Source: Gambelia wislizenii
Taxonomy: Eukaryota; Chordata; Lepidosauria; Squamata; Crotaphytidae
Assembly (NCBI GenBank): GCA_030847615.1
Contig: JAUMIR010000001.1
Location: 251,289,187 to 251,353,186, forward strand
Direction of reading: 5' to 3'
Length of the DNA stretch: 64,000 nucleotides
The translations under genes were made by a program, and so were the position numbers. Of the stretch, positions 32,747-64,000 are shown piece by piece. The notes beneath the pieces were generated by a model that had not been told where the DNA came from, ran no database searches, and was given only the letters and a program-made list of their open reading frames with translations. The stretch's first letter is position 1. The number at the start of each line of letters is the position of its first letter.

Positions 32747-32754
32747 CTTATATA
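32747..32754 (-). promoter_or_regulatory. EEF1B2: TATA box of EEF1B2 (TATATAAG)
   Basis: Consensus TATATAAG on minus, placed 29 bp from the TOP cytosine. This is the classical TATA-to-start distance. A TATA box inside a CpG-island divergent promoter orients strong transcription toward EEF1B2. Confidence 0.85.
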
Positions 32755-32999
32755 CTGACGAAGAACGACGTATCCTTCCGCCGCGCAGGGAGCGATAAGA
32801 GGAATGAGTTCTCTGAGACCCGCTCCCAACTGACACGCCTTCTTTGACTCCGAGGAATGGGCGGAGGTTTAAAAGTCGGAGGGTAAACCCCTTGGGGAAG
32901 GGGGAGGAGCTCCTTAACATACCCCGGATGTTGCGTTCTCTTCAGTGGGCTGGGCTTCTAGAGCCGGAGATTGCCGAGCTCTTGGCGGAAATAGCCGAA

Positions 33000-33090
33000 G
33001 CCGCCGCCATCTTGTCGGGCCGGAGAGCTTTAGCGAGGAGGCGGTGTTTTGGGTCGCTGGGGCCGGTGCCCCCCTCGGGCTGAGGACGAG
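33000..33090 (+). other. NDUFS1: NDUFS1 non-coding exon 1 (5' boundary approximate)
   Basis: GC-rich stretch ending 'gaggacgag' at a good donor, gtaata, at 33091. The next exon begins at 36784 with 'catc' before the ATG. There is no ATG between 33000 and the donor. The 5' end is a guess from the YY1 motif position. Confidence 0.6.
33003..33014 (+). promoter_or_regulatory. NDUFS1: YY1-type start-proximal motif (GCCGCCATCTTG)
   Basis: Exact reverse of the YY1 consensus AAGATGGCGGC. In CpG-island promoters of mitochondrial and housekeeping genes this motif usually lies just downstream of the start site, which suggests an NDUFS1 start near 32985-33003. Confidence 0.75.
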
Positions 33091-33451
33091 GTAATAGAGG
33101 GAGGGAGGCTGCGGGGTGGCCCAGGGGGTCCCACAGTGGTGGTCCCTTCGCCTCTTTCTCGACGGGGGGCGAAGAAGCAGCGTCGTTCACGCTGAGCAAC
33201 GCAAACGCCCTTGACTGGGGTCGCCCGCTCGCTCCCCTCAACCTAGGAAGGGAAGGAGTCTCCCCCTGCCCTTGTTGCTGATGGAACATCCCACCCACCC
33301 CGCGCCCGATTAATGGGAGAGCCCCCGCCTGCTCTCTGAACTCAGCGGGGGGGGGTCTGGCTGTTTAAGGCAGGAAGACCACTGGCAGGTTTATTGAGGC
33401 ACCCGCTTTTCCTGGATGCATCAGTCGCACGCAGTGTTATTCTCAGCTGGC

Positions 33452-33476
33452 AGAGAGAGAGAGAGAGAGAGAGAGA
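33452..33476. repeat. (GA)n microsatellite
   Basis: About 12 GA units in NDUFS1 intron 1, near the CpG-island edge. Confidence 0.9.
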
Positions 33477-33746
33477 CAGTGGAATAAAACTGTGAGCAGA
33501 AGGCCAGGATGTGGAAGGTGCAGCACACAAGAGTGCCAAGTGTGTACAAGAGTGGTGGCTGATTCCCAGCAGCATCAGTTGTGCAGTGAATCTGCTCTGG
33601 ATTTTAGGCCAAAGTTTAACAGAACTATCCAAGGTGCTGAAACTGTTTTGAGGGACAGCTTTTTAAACATGCAGCTTACAATCCAGAATGGACTCACTGG
33701 TCTACTGATGTGGAAGCCGCCAGCTACCACTGGTACAAAGTACTGT

Positions 33747-34291
33747 ACAGTTATCCCTTTATATTTGCTGGGGTTTGGTTCCAGGACCACCACCCCCCAT
33801 GGATACCAAAATCCATGAATACTTAAGTCCCATTATATGCAATGGCATAGCAAAATGGTGTCCCTTATCTCTGGCTTTTCTTCGCAAACGAAGATTCAGG
33901 AAGGACTCATCCCGCACTTTCTGCAAGCGCGCTGATGACTGAAAAGGCCAATCCAAGATAAACAAGTCCAGTTGCAGAAAGCACAGCAGAAGATCTCCTT
34001 GGGTGATGTTTCTGGGTTGTGATTCTTTCTGCGTTGCGTTTCTCTTCAAGAGTTCGCAAATAAGGCTGCAGCATTGTGGATAGTGCGTCTCCATGCCTCC
34101 CAATGTGAGGCCATGGCGGACCATTGCTGGTGATCAATTGGGCCAAGCTTGAGATGTTGTTTCAGGGAGTCCTTGTATCGTGTCCCTTATATAAGATGGC
34201 AAAATCAAGGTTTGCTTTTTGGATTATTATTTTTTAACGAATATTTTCAAACTGTGAATACTTAAATCCATAGATAAGGAGGGACAACTGT
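33747..34291. repeat. Tigger-like MITE, split by a LINE insertion
   Basis: Ends 'acagttatccctttatattt' and inverted 'gataaggagggacaactgt', TA-flanked. With the insert removed it aligns end to end with the 17861-18092 copy, sharing 'gataccaaaatccatgaata' and 'ataagatggcaaaatcaagg'. Confidence 0.9.
33869..34179 (-). mobile_element. 5'-truncated LINE nested in the Tigger-like element, 11-bp target duplication
   Basis: Flanked by 'gtgtcccttat' at 33858-33868 and 34180-34190. On minus the frame reads 'YKDSLKQHLKLGPIDHQQW' then, after an in-frame stop, 'FCNWTCLSWIGLFSHQRAC', the C-terminal finger of a LINE ORF2-type protein. It is the same family as 14630-14868. The 311-bp copy is dead on arrival, and no polyA tail is seen at its 3' end. 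The clade is not determined. Confidence 0.85.
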
Positions 34292-35660
34292 AATGTGCTA
34301 ATTCAATATCCATTGTGCAGTAGAACCCCATGCATGGACCATATTAAGCCTTGGTTAGATAAGTGTCCTGATAATCTCAGCAGTTTAATTCTAGGACTGC
34401 CTCAAATCAGCAGCAGATTGTCCTGAAAGACCCAGGCTGCTGTCCACTAACTGTGCTTACTCAGAAGTAAACTCCAGTGAGTTCAATCAGACTTGCTTCT
34501 AAGAAGTGTGTTTGGGGTTGTAGTTTAAACTGGATTCCGACTAGTTTCCAAGAGTTGCTATTTTAAGGTCGAGTTTGCAGTCCTCCTTTGCTGGCTTGCA
34601 TAGAGGTTCATCTGTTTGTTTTACCTAGATGGCTGAAGAGCACTGCAGGGCATCATCACCTGTCATAACCACGCTACTTGTCATGTGTTAGGACAAACAA
34701 CCAAACTCATCTCCTTTTCCTTCTTCTCATTTCATGTACAGTATTTTATCTTGGCAAGGTTTATGAGTCTGGAAATCTCTGGGATGTTTGTTATTCATCT
34801 GAAATAATGGGCATCCTACGTTAACTCTTGCAGGAGTATTCATGATAATCAACACAATCCACACTGTTTTGCAGTTTTTTGTGAGATGAGAAATGTTGCT
34901 AAGAAGATTTTTAGCAATTTGTGTACTTTCTGGGACAACAGAAGTAGTTAATGCAAATGTTAGCATTGACAGTATTATCTTGTCTATAATTCAGCCTCAT
35001 TTGTTTACACATTTCTGATCATGCTTCAAATGAAAGAGGATTGCTGTGGCCAAGTCATGTTGCATAGCAGAGTGCAAAGTGATACAGAGGATGTTGCAAG
35101 TTGAACATGAAAAGAGCATTATAATCAATGGTTCCCATCGGAGAGAATGCAGTTCAGGAACAATCTGAATTATCCCACTACTGTAGGTTTTCTTTGGATT
35201 CTTAAAATGGTGACCTGACTTTCCAGCAACATTGTATTACTGTAGGTTTTTTTTATATCTTGTTTAAACAATGCAGGCCCTACAGTAGTTGCAGTGCTTC
35301 CTGTAGCAAGTGAGCATTAAATCAGTATAAAGTGCTGCAGCAAATTTGTTTGGAAATGGATGAGATGGTTGAAAGTAAAAGCAAAGTTTTTGCATGGTTG
35401 GGGACCTACCTAAAATGTAACCAAGTAAAGCAGGATTGGGCAGCTTGAGGCCCTTCACATGTTGTTGGACATGTTGGACGTCAGCCCTACTTAGCATAAG
35501 CCAGTGGTTAGGGAATGCAGGAATTGCATGCCAAAATCTGAAGGGCCACAAGTTGTCCACTTCTCATGTAAAAGCTTGTTCTTTCTCTATTCCCACCTTA
35601 GTGCAAAGGTACATGTAATGCTGCTTCAAGAGCCATGTCTGATCAAGGTAGATGCTGGCA

Positions 35661-35775
35661 AAGTGCAACCCTCTGGATGTTATTGGACTGCAACTCCCAT
35701 GATTCCTCACCTTTAGCTATGCTAATATAGGATTGATGGGAGTTATAGTCCAACAAAATTTGGAAGGCTACACCT
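35661..35775. repeat. hAT-like palindromic MITE
   Basis: 'gtgcaaccctctggatgtta' and 'ggactgcaactcccat' at left; inverted 'atgggagttatagtcc' and 'ggaaggctacac' at right. A common squamate repeat type; fragments also at 16329, 38293 and 53735. Confidence 0.82.
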
Positions 35776-36787
35776 CTGGATTAAGGGATGAAATTACAAA
35801 GTGAAACCAAACCAAGATGAGCTAAAAAAACCAAACAGTTGTGTTTGCATACACATGTTCTCTACATGTAGTTTACATTTGAAACTTTGAACACATTAGA
35901 AGGACATGTTTTCAGTTGTCTTCTTTGCTGTCCCTCCTTTTTCCCAGCTTGAAAGATCTGAAAGCAGTGCTGTATCTGTGTGGCACCTTTGGGTCCTTGT
36001 AGTTTTCAGATCATAGCACACCCAGGGTTTGATTCAAAGAGTTCTAATTCCACATTGTTGTGCACCCAAACTGTACAGTATTGCTTTATACTCATAGTAA
36101 CTAGAAGTTGCACAATACAAATTGGGAAGTAGGAAGGGTAGGTACTGCTTGGAGGCAAATCACACATGTGGCAATTAGAACCACAGATTTGCCAGATTTC
36201 CTTCTGTTCCAAAGTTCATTGAACTTGTAGGAGACTGACAATATAGACCTTTTTGTGTATGCATGTTGGGTGAGGAAACTGCAGGCTGCGTAGGGGCTTC
36301 GAGACCTCCAGCTAAACCCTGAAACCTCAATTTGGGGTGGGGCAAAAATTACCTCCAAGTGCTTAAATCACTTCCAGGAATTGTAAAAGCCTAAAACCTC
36401 ATACATACCCCAGTGAAAATTGGCCACCAGTGGGTAAAAACAGAAATCAGGTCATTTCTGATTTTCTTTTTGGCCATGTGGCAGCCAGTTTTTTGCATGG
36501 GGTTGCAAGGCAAAAACTGGCCCTCATGCCTTTTGTAGTTGCCCAGTCCTAATGTATATGTTCCACAGGTCTCAGTGTAGAGTATTTTTGTTAAGCACTA
36601 AATTATTTTATTGAAATAAAATAGGATATTAGTTACAAGACAGAGCATTTTCATCATAATACAGATACAGATTAAATAATATTTTGTGATCATATCATAG
36701 GCTTGTTGTCAAAAATACTGTGTTGTAAGCTTTAGTTGGTCTTCAGTCCTTATCATTTTAACATAGAGAGCTTTTATTTTCAGCATC

Positions 36788-58937
<22,150 letters not shown>

Positions 58938-59334
58938 AGAATGAAATTCTGCTGCTAGAGTCTATCAGGCACAGTTATGACTGATTTGGGGGCAGGGTGG
59001 GGGGAAGAGACTATTTTTTAGTCTGTTTAGGTTCTTACTTTATGATTGCAAGTAAGAGTTTATTTAAGGCCAGCTGTCAAGTGTGCATTTGGTAATTATG
59101 TTCAGCACAATTTACCTTGTTCAGACATGTATACTGATTATGTATAAACATGATGTAAAATCAAAGCAGTTTTAATATGCAAGACTTTCTGTACAATGTG
59201 ATTCAATGCATTCAATTCATGGAACTTCCCAGAACTATAGATGGCAAGCTTTGGACATGTGGAAAACAAAAACTTGCACAATATGTAAAATTCTATAAAG
59301 TTAAGCCATCTTAATGTAACCACATTTTCTGGCA

Positions 59335-59340
59335 AATAAA
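59335..59340 (+). terminator. NDUFS1: NDUFS1 polyadenylation signal 1 (AATAAA)
   Basis: About 400 nt after the stop; gives cleavage near 59355-59365. A second AATAAA follows 77 nt later. Confidence 0.8.
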
Positions 59341-59411
59341 CTGTTCAGTAATAAGTGAGATTAGTGGGGTTTCATCAGTGTGCCACGCACTTGGTTTAAG
59401 ATTTCTTTTGA

Positions 59412-59417
59412 AATAAA
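59412..59417 (+). terminator. NDUFS1: NDUFS1 polyadenylation signal 2 (AATAAA)
   Basis: Alternative downstream signal that would lengthen the 3'UTR slightly. Confidence 0.5.
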
Positions 59418-59872
59418 ACAATATACTTTCTCTCAAAGAAGAAATTCAGATTTTAGTTTTGATGGAAAATATCACCTCACAGCAAAGCTGAATTAATTCC
59501 TTAAAGGATTCCAAGGTTGGTGAACAGGGACACTCCTTCAAACAAGGGATTAAAACATGAGTAATAGGATTTTTGATTACTCTTGTTGAAAAGGAGGAAC
59601 CACCACCCAGCTGAAAATCAAGTCTGAGTGAGTACAAAAATAATCCTGCATCGTTATTAATTCAAAGCCCAGCTGCCATTATCAAGCCAGTTGTAAACAA
59701 TCTACATTTGGGAACCATGGATTCTATTTTGCTCAAAGGAACTGAAAGATAAATTAAGTGAAAATTTTGGACAGGCATAAAAATTAAACTTAACATTTTG
59801 AAGCCTGAACAGTTAAAAGGCTAATGTGGAGACTATTTTTTGAAGAAAAAAAATGGAACAAAGGAATTAAGG

Positions 59873-60380
59873 AGCTTGTCTAGACAGGCTATTTACCCCA
59901 TGCTGACTTCATCTTGGAGCCCTGCAGTCCATATGATGCAGGGCTTTCACTCCATTTTGCTCCTGGGCAGTCCTGATGATGGCCTGGGGCAAAGACAAGG
60001 GGAAGATGGGGTAAAGCATATTATACCTCTAGATTTTAACATCCAGGGAAAACCACATCATTGGGGGGGGGGAACAGATCAGGCCCTGCAGGAACACAGG
60101 AGTCTACACTGGCCCATACCAGCAGCCGCTTTCACTGCCATCTCCCTCGCTCTCTCTGAAGCCAGGATGGAGGCCCAGGGCACGTGAATGTGACCAGCCT
60201 TGATCACGTGGGCCTCGGTCCTGGCTTCAGAGAGCGAGATGAATGGCACTGGAGGCGGATGGTGTGTCCATGCAGACTTCCATTTCCTTCAGGTAACCAG
60301 GGTCGGGGGAGATGGGCCTGATCCAGGGCCAGAATATGCCAGTGGGGTGCTGGCGTGTTCTGGCCAGTGTAGACAAACCT
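59873..60380. mobile_element. hAT-like non-autonomous element with internal palindrome
   Basis: Left 'agcttgtctagacaggcta' and inverted right 'tggccagtgtagacaaacct' form imperfect terminal repeats. Inside, 'ctctctgaagccaggatgg' (about 60155) is inverted at 60222 as 'cctggcttcagagagc', around a 'cacgtg' core. The GC-rich interior contrasts with AT-rich flanks. No transposase. Confidence 0.72.
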
Positions 60381-60439
60381 AAAAACTATTTCTGACACCC
60401 TCCCCTCTTCCCTTAGAAGCTGGGACACAGTACAAAAAT

Positions 60440-61791
60440 ATTTTATAATGTACTATAAAAGACATAGTAAAACTGTATGTCTAGTAGAAAGTAGCAGAAA
60501 GAGGAATCTGAACTGGTGTTTTACTAAACTTCAGGGGTTAATTTCTAAGATCTCAAGTCAAATATTGGATCTTAATAAAAATGTCAAAAAATATTTCTCA
60601 GAACAGAGGATGCAAAAGATGGATCATAAACTGAACAGTCAAAGAGCAGAGATATCCACAGAAACACATTTTAAGAAGACTAAAAAAAAATGAGGAATTT
60701 AATACTTCTGTTAAAAATCAACTGCCACCACTAAGAAAAATGAACAGGCTATTTCCAACAACATGAAAGGAATTGCCATTTTACAGTTAGATTTAGAGAA
60801 ATCTCAAGACAGAATGGTGATAATTGATCTTTTAACTTTTAAACAGACACAGATCAAGCTAAGAGGTGCCCCAGAAAAGTTGCTGGATTTGAAACAAGAA
60901 ATTGTAAAATCCTTAGTGGAGCTGGAAAATATTCCTTTGGAACAGATAGAGAAACATATTGAAACAATATACAGGCAAAATTCTGCTTATGCTCAAAGGC
61001 AAAATCGCCCAGAGATGTGATAATTTGCCTCACACACAGCAGCAGCAGAGATGACATCTTGAGAGTACACTTTAAGAAAAGACTTAAGATAAATGGGAAG
61101 GAAACAATCATGTTTAAAGAAATCCCTGAAAGAATGTTGAGAAAGCAGAGTATAATTTTCTTGTGGAGTTCTGTAGAAAAAAGGATATAGCATTTCATTG
61201 GATAGTTCCAGAGGGCCTGCTAACTATATATGCTTGCAACAAATATATGGTAAACTCTTGGGAGAAAACGTGATTTGGTCAAGAAGCTAAAAGAGAAGAC
61301 TTCAGAAGAGATTTAAAAGTTAAGAACTGTCGGGGGGGAAAGCAATTAACCAAAAGAATAAACAAAATAAGTGAATTAAATAATTAAAATGAGTTTGAAA
61401 ATAATTTCATGTAACATAAATGGTTTAAATTCACCCCAGAAAAAAAATTGGGATTTAAAAAAAACCCCTAAATGTGACATCATTTGTTTGCAAGAAACAC
61501 AGGAAGTGATTGCAGGCTGCTACAGAATAATCATATGGCTTTGGAATTTGTCTCAGCAAATAAGAATAAAAAAAATGGAGTAACCTTTATAAATCAAATG
61601 TTATAGCCAAAACTGGTATCTCAAGATCAACAAGGCAGATAAGCAATTGTGCAAATTATGTAGAGTGGCAAGAAAGTGCACTTAATGGGTATATATGCCC
61701 CCCCAAATGATAAAGTGACATTTTTGAAGATTTATTAAGAAAAATTTCAGAATTGGACTTGCAAAATCTGATTCGTTTGGGAGATTGGAAT
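60440..61791 (+). mobile_element. L1 LINE, ORF1 remnant and ORF2 endonuclease start
   Basis: 60448-60693 encodes a charged coiled-coil segment and 60763-61020 the ORF1 RNA-binding region ('IKLRGAPEKLLDLKQEIV'). After a short spacer, ORF2 opens at 61389 with 'MSLKIISCNINGLNSPQKK' and 'CDIICLQETQ', the signature of the L1 apurinic endonuclease. A frame interrupted by stops continues to 'LIRLGDW' at about 61786, where a CR1 fragment interrupts it. Frames are broken and no reverse transcriptase follows, so the copy is inactive. It is on the same strand as NDUFS1, beyond its polyA sites. Confidence 0.88.
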
Positions 61792-61989
61792 AATAGAATC
61801 AGGGCTGGAAGAGACCACAAGGGCCATCCAGTCCAATCCCCTGTCGCGCAGGAACACACAATCAAAGCATGCCTGACAGATGGCCATCCAGCCTGTTTAA
61901 AAACCTCCAAAGGAGATTCTAACACACTCTGAGGCATGTTCCACTTCTAAACATCTCTTACCGTGAGGAAGTTCTTCCTAATGTTTAGG
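61792..61989 (-). mobile_element. CR1 3' fragment inserted into the L1 copy
   Basis: Inverted CR1 end: 'gaatcagggctggaagagac', 'gggccatccagtccaatccc', 'gacagatggccatccagcct'. Bounded by 'tggaat' at 61786-61791 and 61990-61995, a likely short target duplication. Confidence 0.88.
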
Positions 61990-62245
61990 TGGAATGGGGT
62001 TACTGACCTTAGCAAAAATAAATCTTCTAGTAATGGAATCAAGGGAGACTACCTAGAACTTTTTTTTAAAAAATACACAGTGTATTTTGGATGGTTTGGA
62101 GATACTTGCAGCCAAATTCCAGAGACTATACTTTCTTCTCAAGCCATCATGAGACTTAAAATAGATATGTTTTGGCTATCCAGGAATATGGCCAATTTGA
62201 ATTTGCAAATAAACCTGGGAAGTGGGTCTTTTATAAACTGAGCCA
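61990..62245 (+). mobile_element. Continuation of the interrupted L1 ORF2 endonuclease
   Basis: Just after the CR1 the L1 frame resumes ('GVTDLSKNKSSSNGIKGD') and reaches 'KIDMFWLSRNMANL', which resembles the endonuclease 'RIDMF' block. It ends near 62240, short of the reverse transcriptase. Confidence 0.75.
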
Positions 62246-62249
62246 GGGA

Positions 62250-62890
62250 AAGATGAAGAAAGTAATCATGAAAATCAAGAAGGGAGACCAACACATAAAA
62301 GACTGATATTTCTAATATAATTCCACTTGTTCAACTACACCAGTCAGGAGGCATAAAAATACAGTTTTAGATCAGGAAACCAAACCCACCTCTTTCTCTC
62401 ATGTCTTGCATGAGTTTTAATCTAATCAGCTTTTTCACTTGCCCAGTTTAATTTAGTATTTTTTTTAAGCCAATGTTTAAATGGCAGATCATTATGTATT
62501 CTTGGAATTGTATGAAACAAGAACAACATTTTAGGCAAAACATTCATTTTCATCACTAAATTTCTGTTCAACAAAGATAACGTCAACTTTGACCATTTTT
62601 GTAAATCTTGCTAACAAGGATCTTAAAGGAAAAACCAACTACAACATTTTCTGAAAAACTGAAAGCCATTTATGGAATTTTTGAGCAAGAATAGTAACAA
62701 TGCAATAATTTGTGTTTATGAGTACGTATTAACATTATTTGGTTAGATTGGTGATGGTAGAATTCTATTTAACCTTTTTTGATGGTATTTTTTTTCCTTA
62801 ATAATAAACTACAGTTTAGATTAGGGGGTCAGAGCCTCATGATTTGTTAAGAGTTAGTATTTAGTGTTTAGTCCAGTATGGTGTATTAGT
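62250..62890. other. No gene seen
   Basis: AT-rich intergenic DNA. The stretch near 62380-62600 is strand-biased like the antisense L1-like block at 40.7 kb and may be another remnant. Confidence 0.45.
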
Positions 62891-62892
62891 CT

Positions 62893-63062
62893 TGATAGTG
62901 GGGTAGTGGTTTGAGTGTTGGACCATGACTAGATATCTGAATCCCTGCTCGGCCATGAAAACCCACTGGGCACGTCATACACTCTCAGCAATGGAAACCC
63001 TTTGTAGGGTTGCCTTAGGGTTGCCATAAGTCAAAAACAATTTGAAGGCACACAATAAAATT
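62893..63062 (+). mobile_element. Sauria-type SINE
   Basis: Head 'tagtggtttgagtgttggac', B-box-like 'tctgaatccctgctcgg', body 'ggccatgaaaacccactggg', tail 'gccataagtcaaaaacaatt' and 'tgaaggcacaca'. Nearly full length. Confidence 0.92.
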
Positions 63063-63895
63063 ATCATACATGTTTTTATTCTTTCTTTCATATTATTTTC
63101 CTTTCCTGTCTCTTCTTTCTTTCTTAAGCCTTACCTGTGGGTAGTCAATTACTTAAACTGTCCTATTGATTTTAGGGCTATAACCTGATTTGACAGCAAC
63201 TTGGTAGTTGGCATGATGCCCACAAAGTAGCAGAAATGCTGTTTAACGTGGACTTAACTTAGTAGTGGAGGGAGATGCCAACCTGAACTTCTTCTTGTAG
63301 CTGCTCTGATGGGATAATTCCTGCTTCTCCAGGGCATGTAATGATGCTTCAGATTTCACACAGTCACTGTACAGTATTCATCTTTGTTTGCCATCTATTC
63401 ATTCTTAGGTTGATCTTCCCTGCCCTTCTTAGAGGAGATGCATTTACTTCCAGACATGTAAACAGGGGACACTGAAGCAACGCTGGATTCTGTCAAAAGA
63501 AGAGGCCTCCCTAAAATAACTGCAGTTTGAATTTAGGTAGGGAGCTTTTTCCAAGTGGGAAGAGAAGAGAAGGGAATGGAATCTCAGTATCTGATCATTC
63601 ACGTTAAAGGACAGGAAGCCAGACTTCTCAGTATATGATCAGTTATTTTGGTTTTGCTTTTGACACAACTACTATAATTCTATCTAGGAAATTAGCACTT
63701 GATCTTTCATTTAATTTTCAGAAACATTTATTTCCCTGAAAACAGTCAGTAGCACAACAGATATGTAACTAGTTGTTTTACATGCTGTACAGCAGTTACT
63801 GTACATATATTGTACAAAACATACCAAGCAGCTGCACCCTCTCTCAGTTCTGATACTGCCTACCTATATTTGTCACGTCACTGCCTCATGTGGTA
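63063..63895. other. No gene seen
   Basis: Intergenic. In other vertebrates INO80D follows NDUFS1 here in the same orientation; no exon of it is recognisable in this stretch. Confidence 0.5.
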
Positions 63896-64000
63896 TGGGC
63901 TGTTGTTAACTGCAGTCAAGTCAATTTCAAATTATGGCAACCCTATGAATGAGACCTCCAAGTCACCCTATCAACAGCCCTGTTCAGGACTTGAGCATCC
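63896..64000 (+). repeat. Dispersed squamate repeat, cut by the window end
   Basis: 'gttgttaactgcagtcaagt' and 'tatggcaaccctatgaatga' then 'caacagccctgttcagg' is a frequent squamate repeat motif order. Truncated at the edge. Confidence 0.6.

Larger units (their letters stand above)
32430..33330. promoter_or_regulatory. CpG-island divergent promoter of EEF1B2 and NDUFS1
   Basis: GC- and CpG-dense stretch amid AT-rich introns. It holds EEF1B2 exon 1 on minus and the putative NDUFS1 exon 1 on plus, with predicted start sites about 200-280 bp apart. Visible elements: TATA box and TOP start for EEF1B2, a YY1-type motif for NDUFS1, 'gggcgga' GC-box-like text near 32859, ETS-like 'gcggaagg' (minus, near 32780) and 'ccggatgt' near 32924. 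The human genes are also head to head. Confidence 0.88.
33091..36783 (+). other. NDUFS1: NDUFS1 intron 1
   Basis: Contains a (GA)n tract, a Tigger-like element with a nested LINE, and a hAT-like MITE, each listed separately. The first 250 bp remain in the CpG island. No conserved ORF or host-strand snoRNA boxes recognised. Confidence 0.6.

Noticed and set aside
32593..33298. GC-rich ORFs overlapping the divergent promoter (78-118 codons)
   Set aside because: CpG-island DNA has few stops; the true coding signal is EEF1B2 exon 1 in another frame.

Overview
This window is vertebrate nuclear DNA, almost certainly from a squamate reptile and most likely a lizard. Three interrupted or single-exon protein genes lie in the order CMKLR2 (GPR1) on plus, EEF1B2 on minus, NDUFS1 on plus. 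The same neighbourhood is known from human 2q33, inverted as a block. The squamate assignment rests on the repeats: tRNA-derived Sauria-type SINEs, a SINE with a 5S rRNA head, CR1 and L1 LINEs, a LINE whose ORF ends in a C2H2-like finger, Tigger-like elements of about 230-270 bp, and many palindromic MITEs carrying the common 'actacaaatcccagg' motif.

Layout. Bases 1-9420 hold no recognised gene, only repeats including a 5'-truncated CR1. CMKLR2 is an intact 360-codon single-exon chemerin-receptor gene at 9472-10554, with an upstream splice acceptor and a polyA signal at 10962. Bases 11-21.9 kb are intergenic and repeat-rich. EEF1B2 (eEF1B-alpha, 224 aa, six coding exons, every splice junction in frame) runs leftward from an ATG at 32657 to a stop at 21964. 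Its introns carry two small nucleolar RNAs: a C/D-box RNA with the SNORD51 guide against 28S rRNA (intron 3) and a complete H/ACA RNA fitting SNORA41 (intron 4). EEF1B2 intron 1 holds a large composite palindromic element, a cluster of three related MITEs, and an L1-like insertion with a 13-bp target duplication.

A CpG island at about 32.43-33.33 kb is a divergent promoter. On the EEF1B2 side there is a TATA box and, 29 bp on, a pyrimidine tract typical of 5'TOP translation-machinery mRNAs. On the NDUFS1 side there is a YY1-type motif and a non-coding first exon. NDUFS1 (75-kDa complex I subunit, 728 aa, 18 coding exons, 36788-58937) is fully reconstructable. All ligands of its one 2Fe-2S and two 4Fe-4S clusters are present. 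One intron is GC-AG and one has a weak GT donor. Downstream lie a hAT-like element, an L1 split by a CR1 insertion, and SINEs.

The genes have unrelated biochemical roles (chemerin signalling, translation elongation, mitochondrial respiration). The only functional coupling the sequence shows is the shared EEF1B2/NDUFS1 promoter and the use of EEF1B2 introns as snoRNA hosts. I see no bacterial-type system, CRISPR array or new gene cluster. The points most worth a second look are the two intronic snoRNAs, the TATA+TOP divergent promoter, the GC-AG intron, the nested transposon insertions with target duplications, and the palindrome array.
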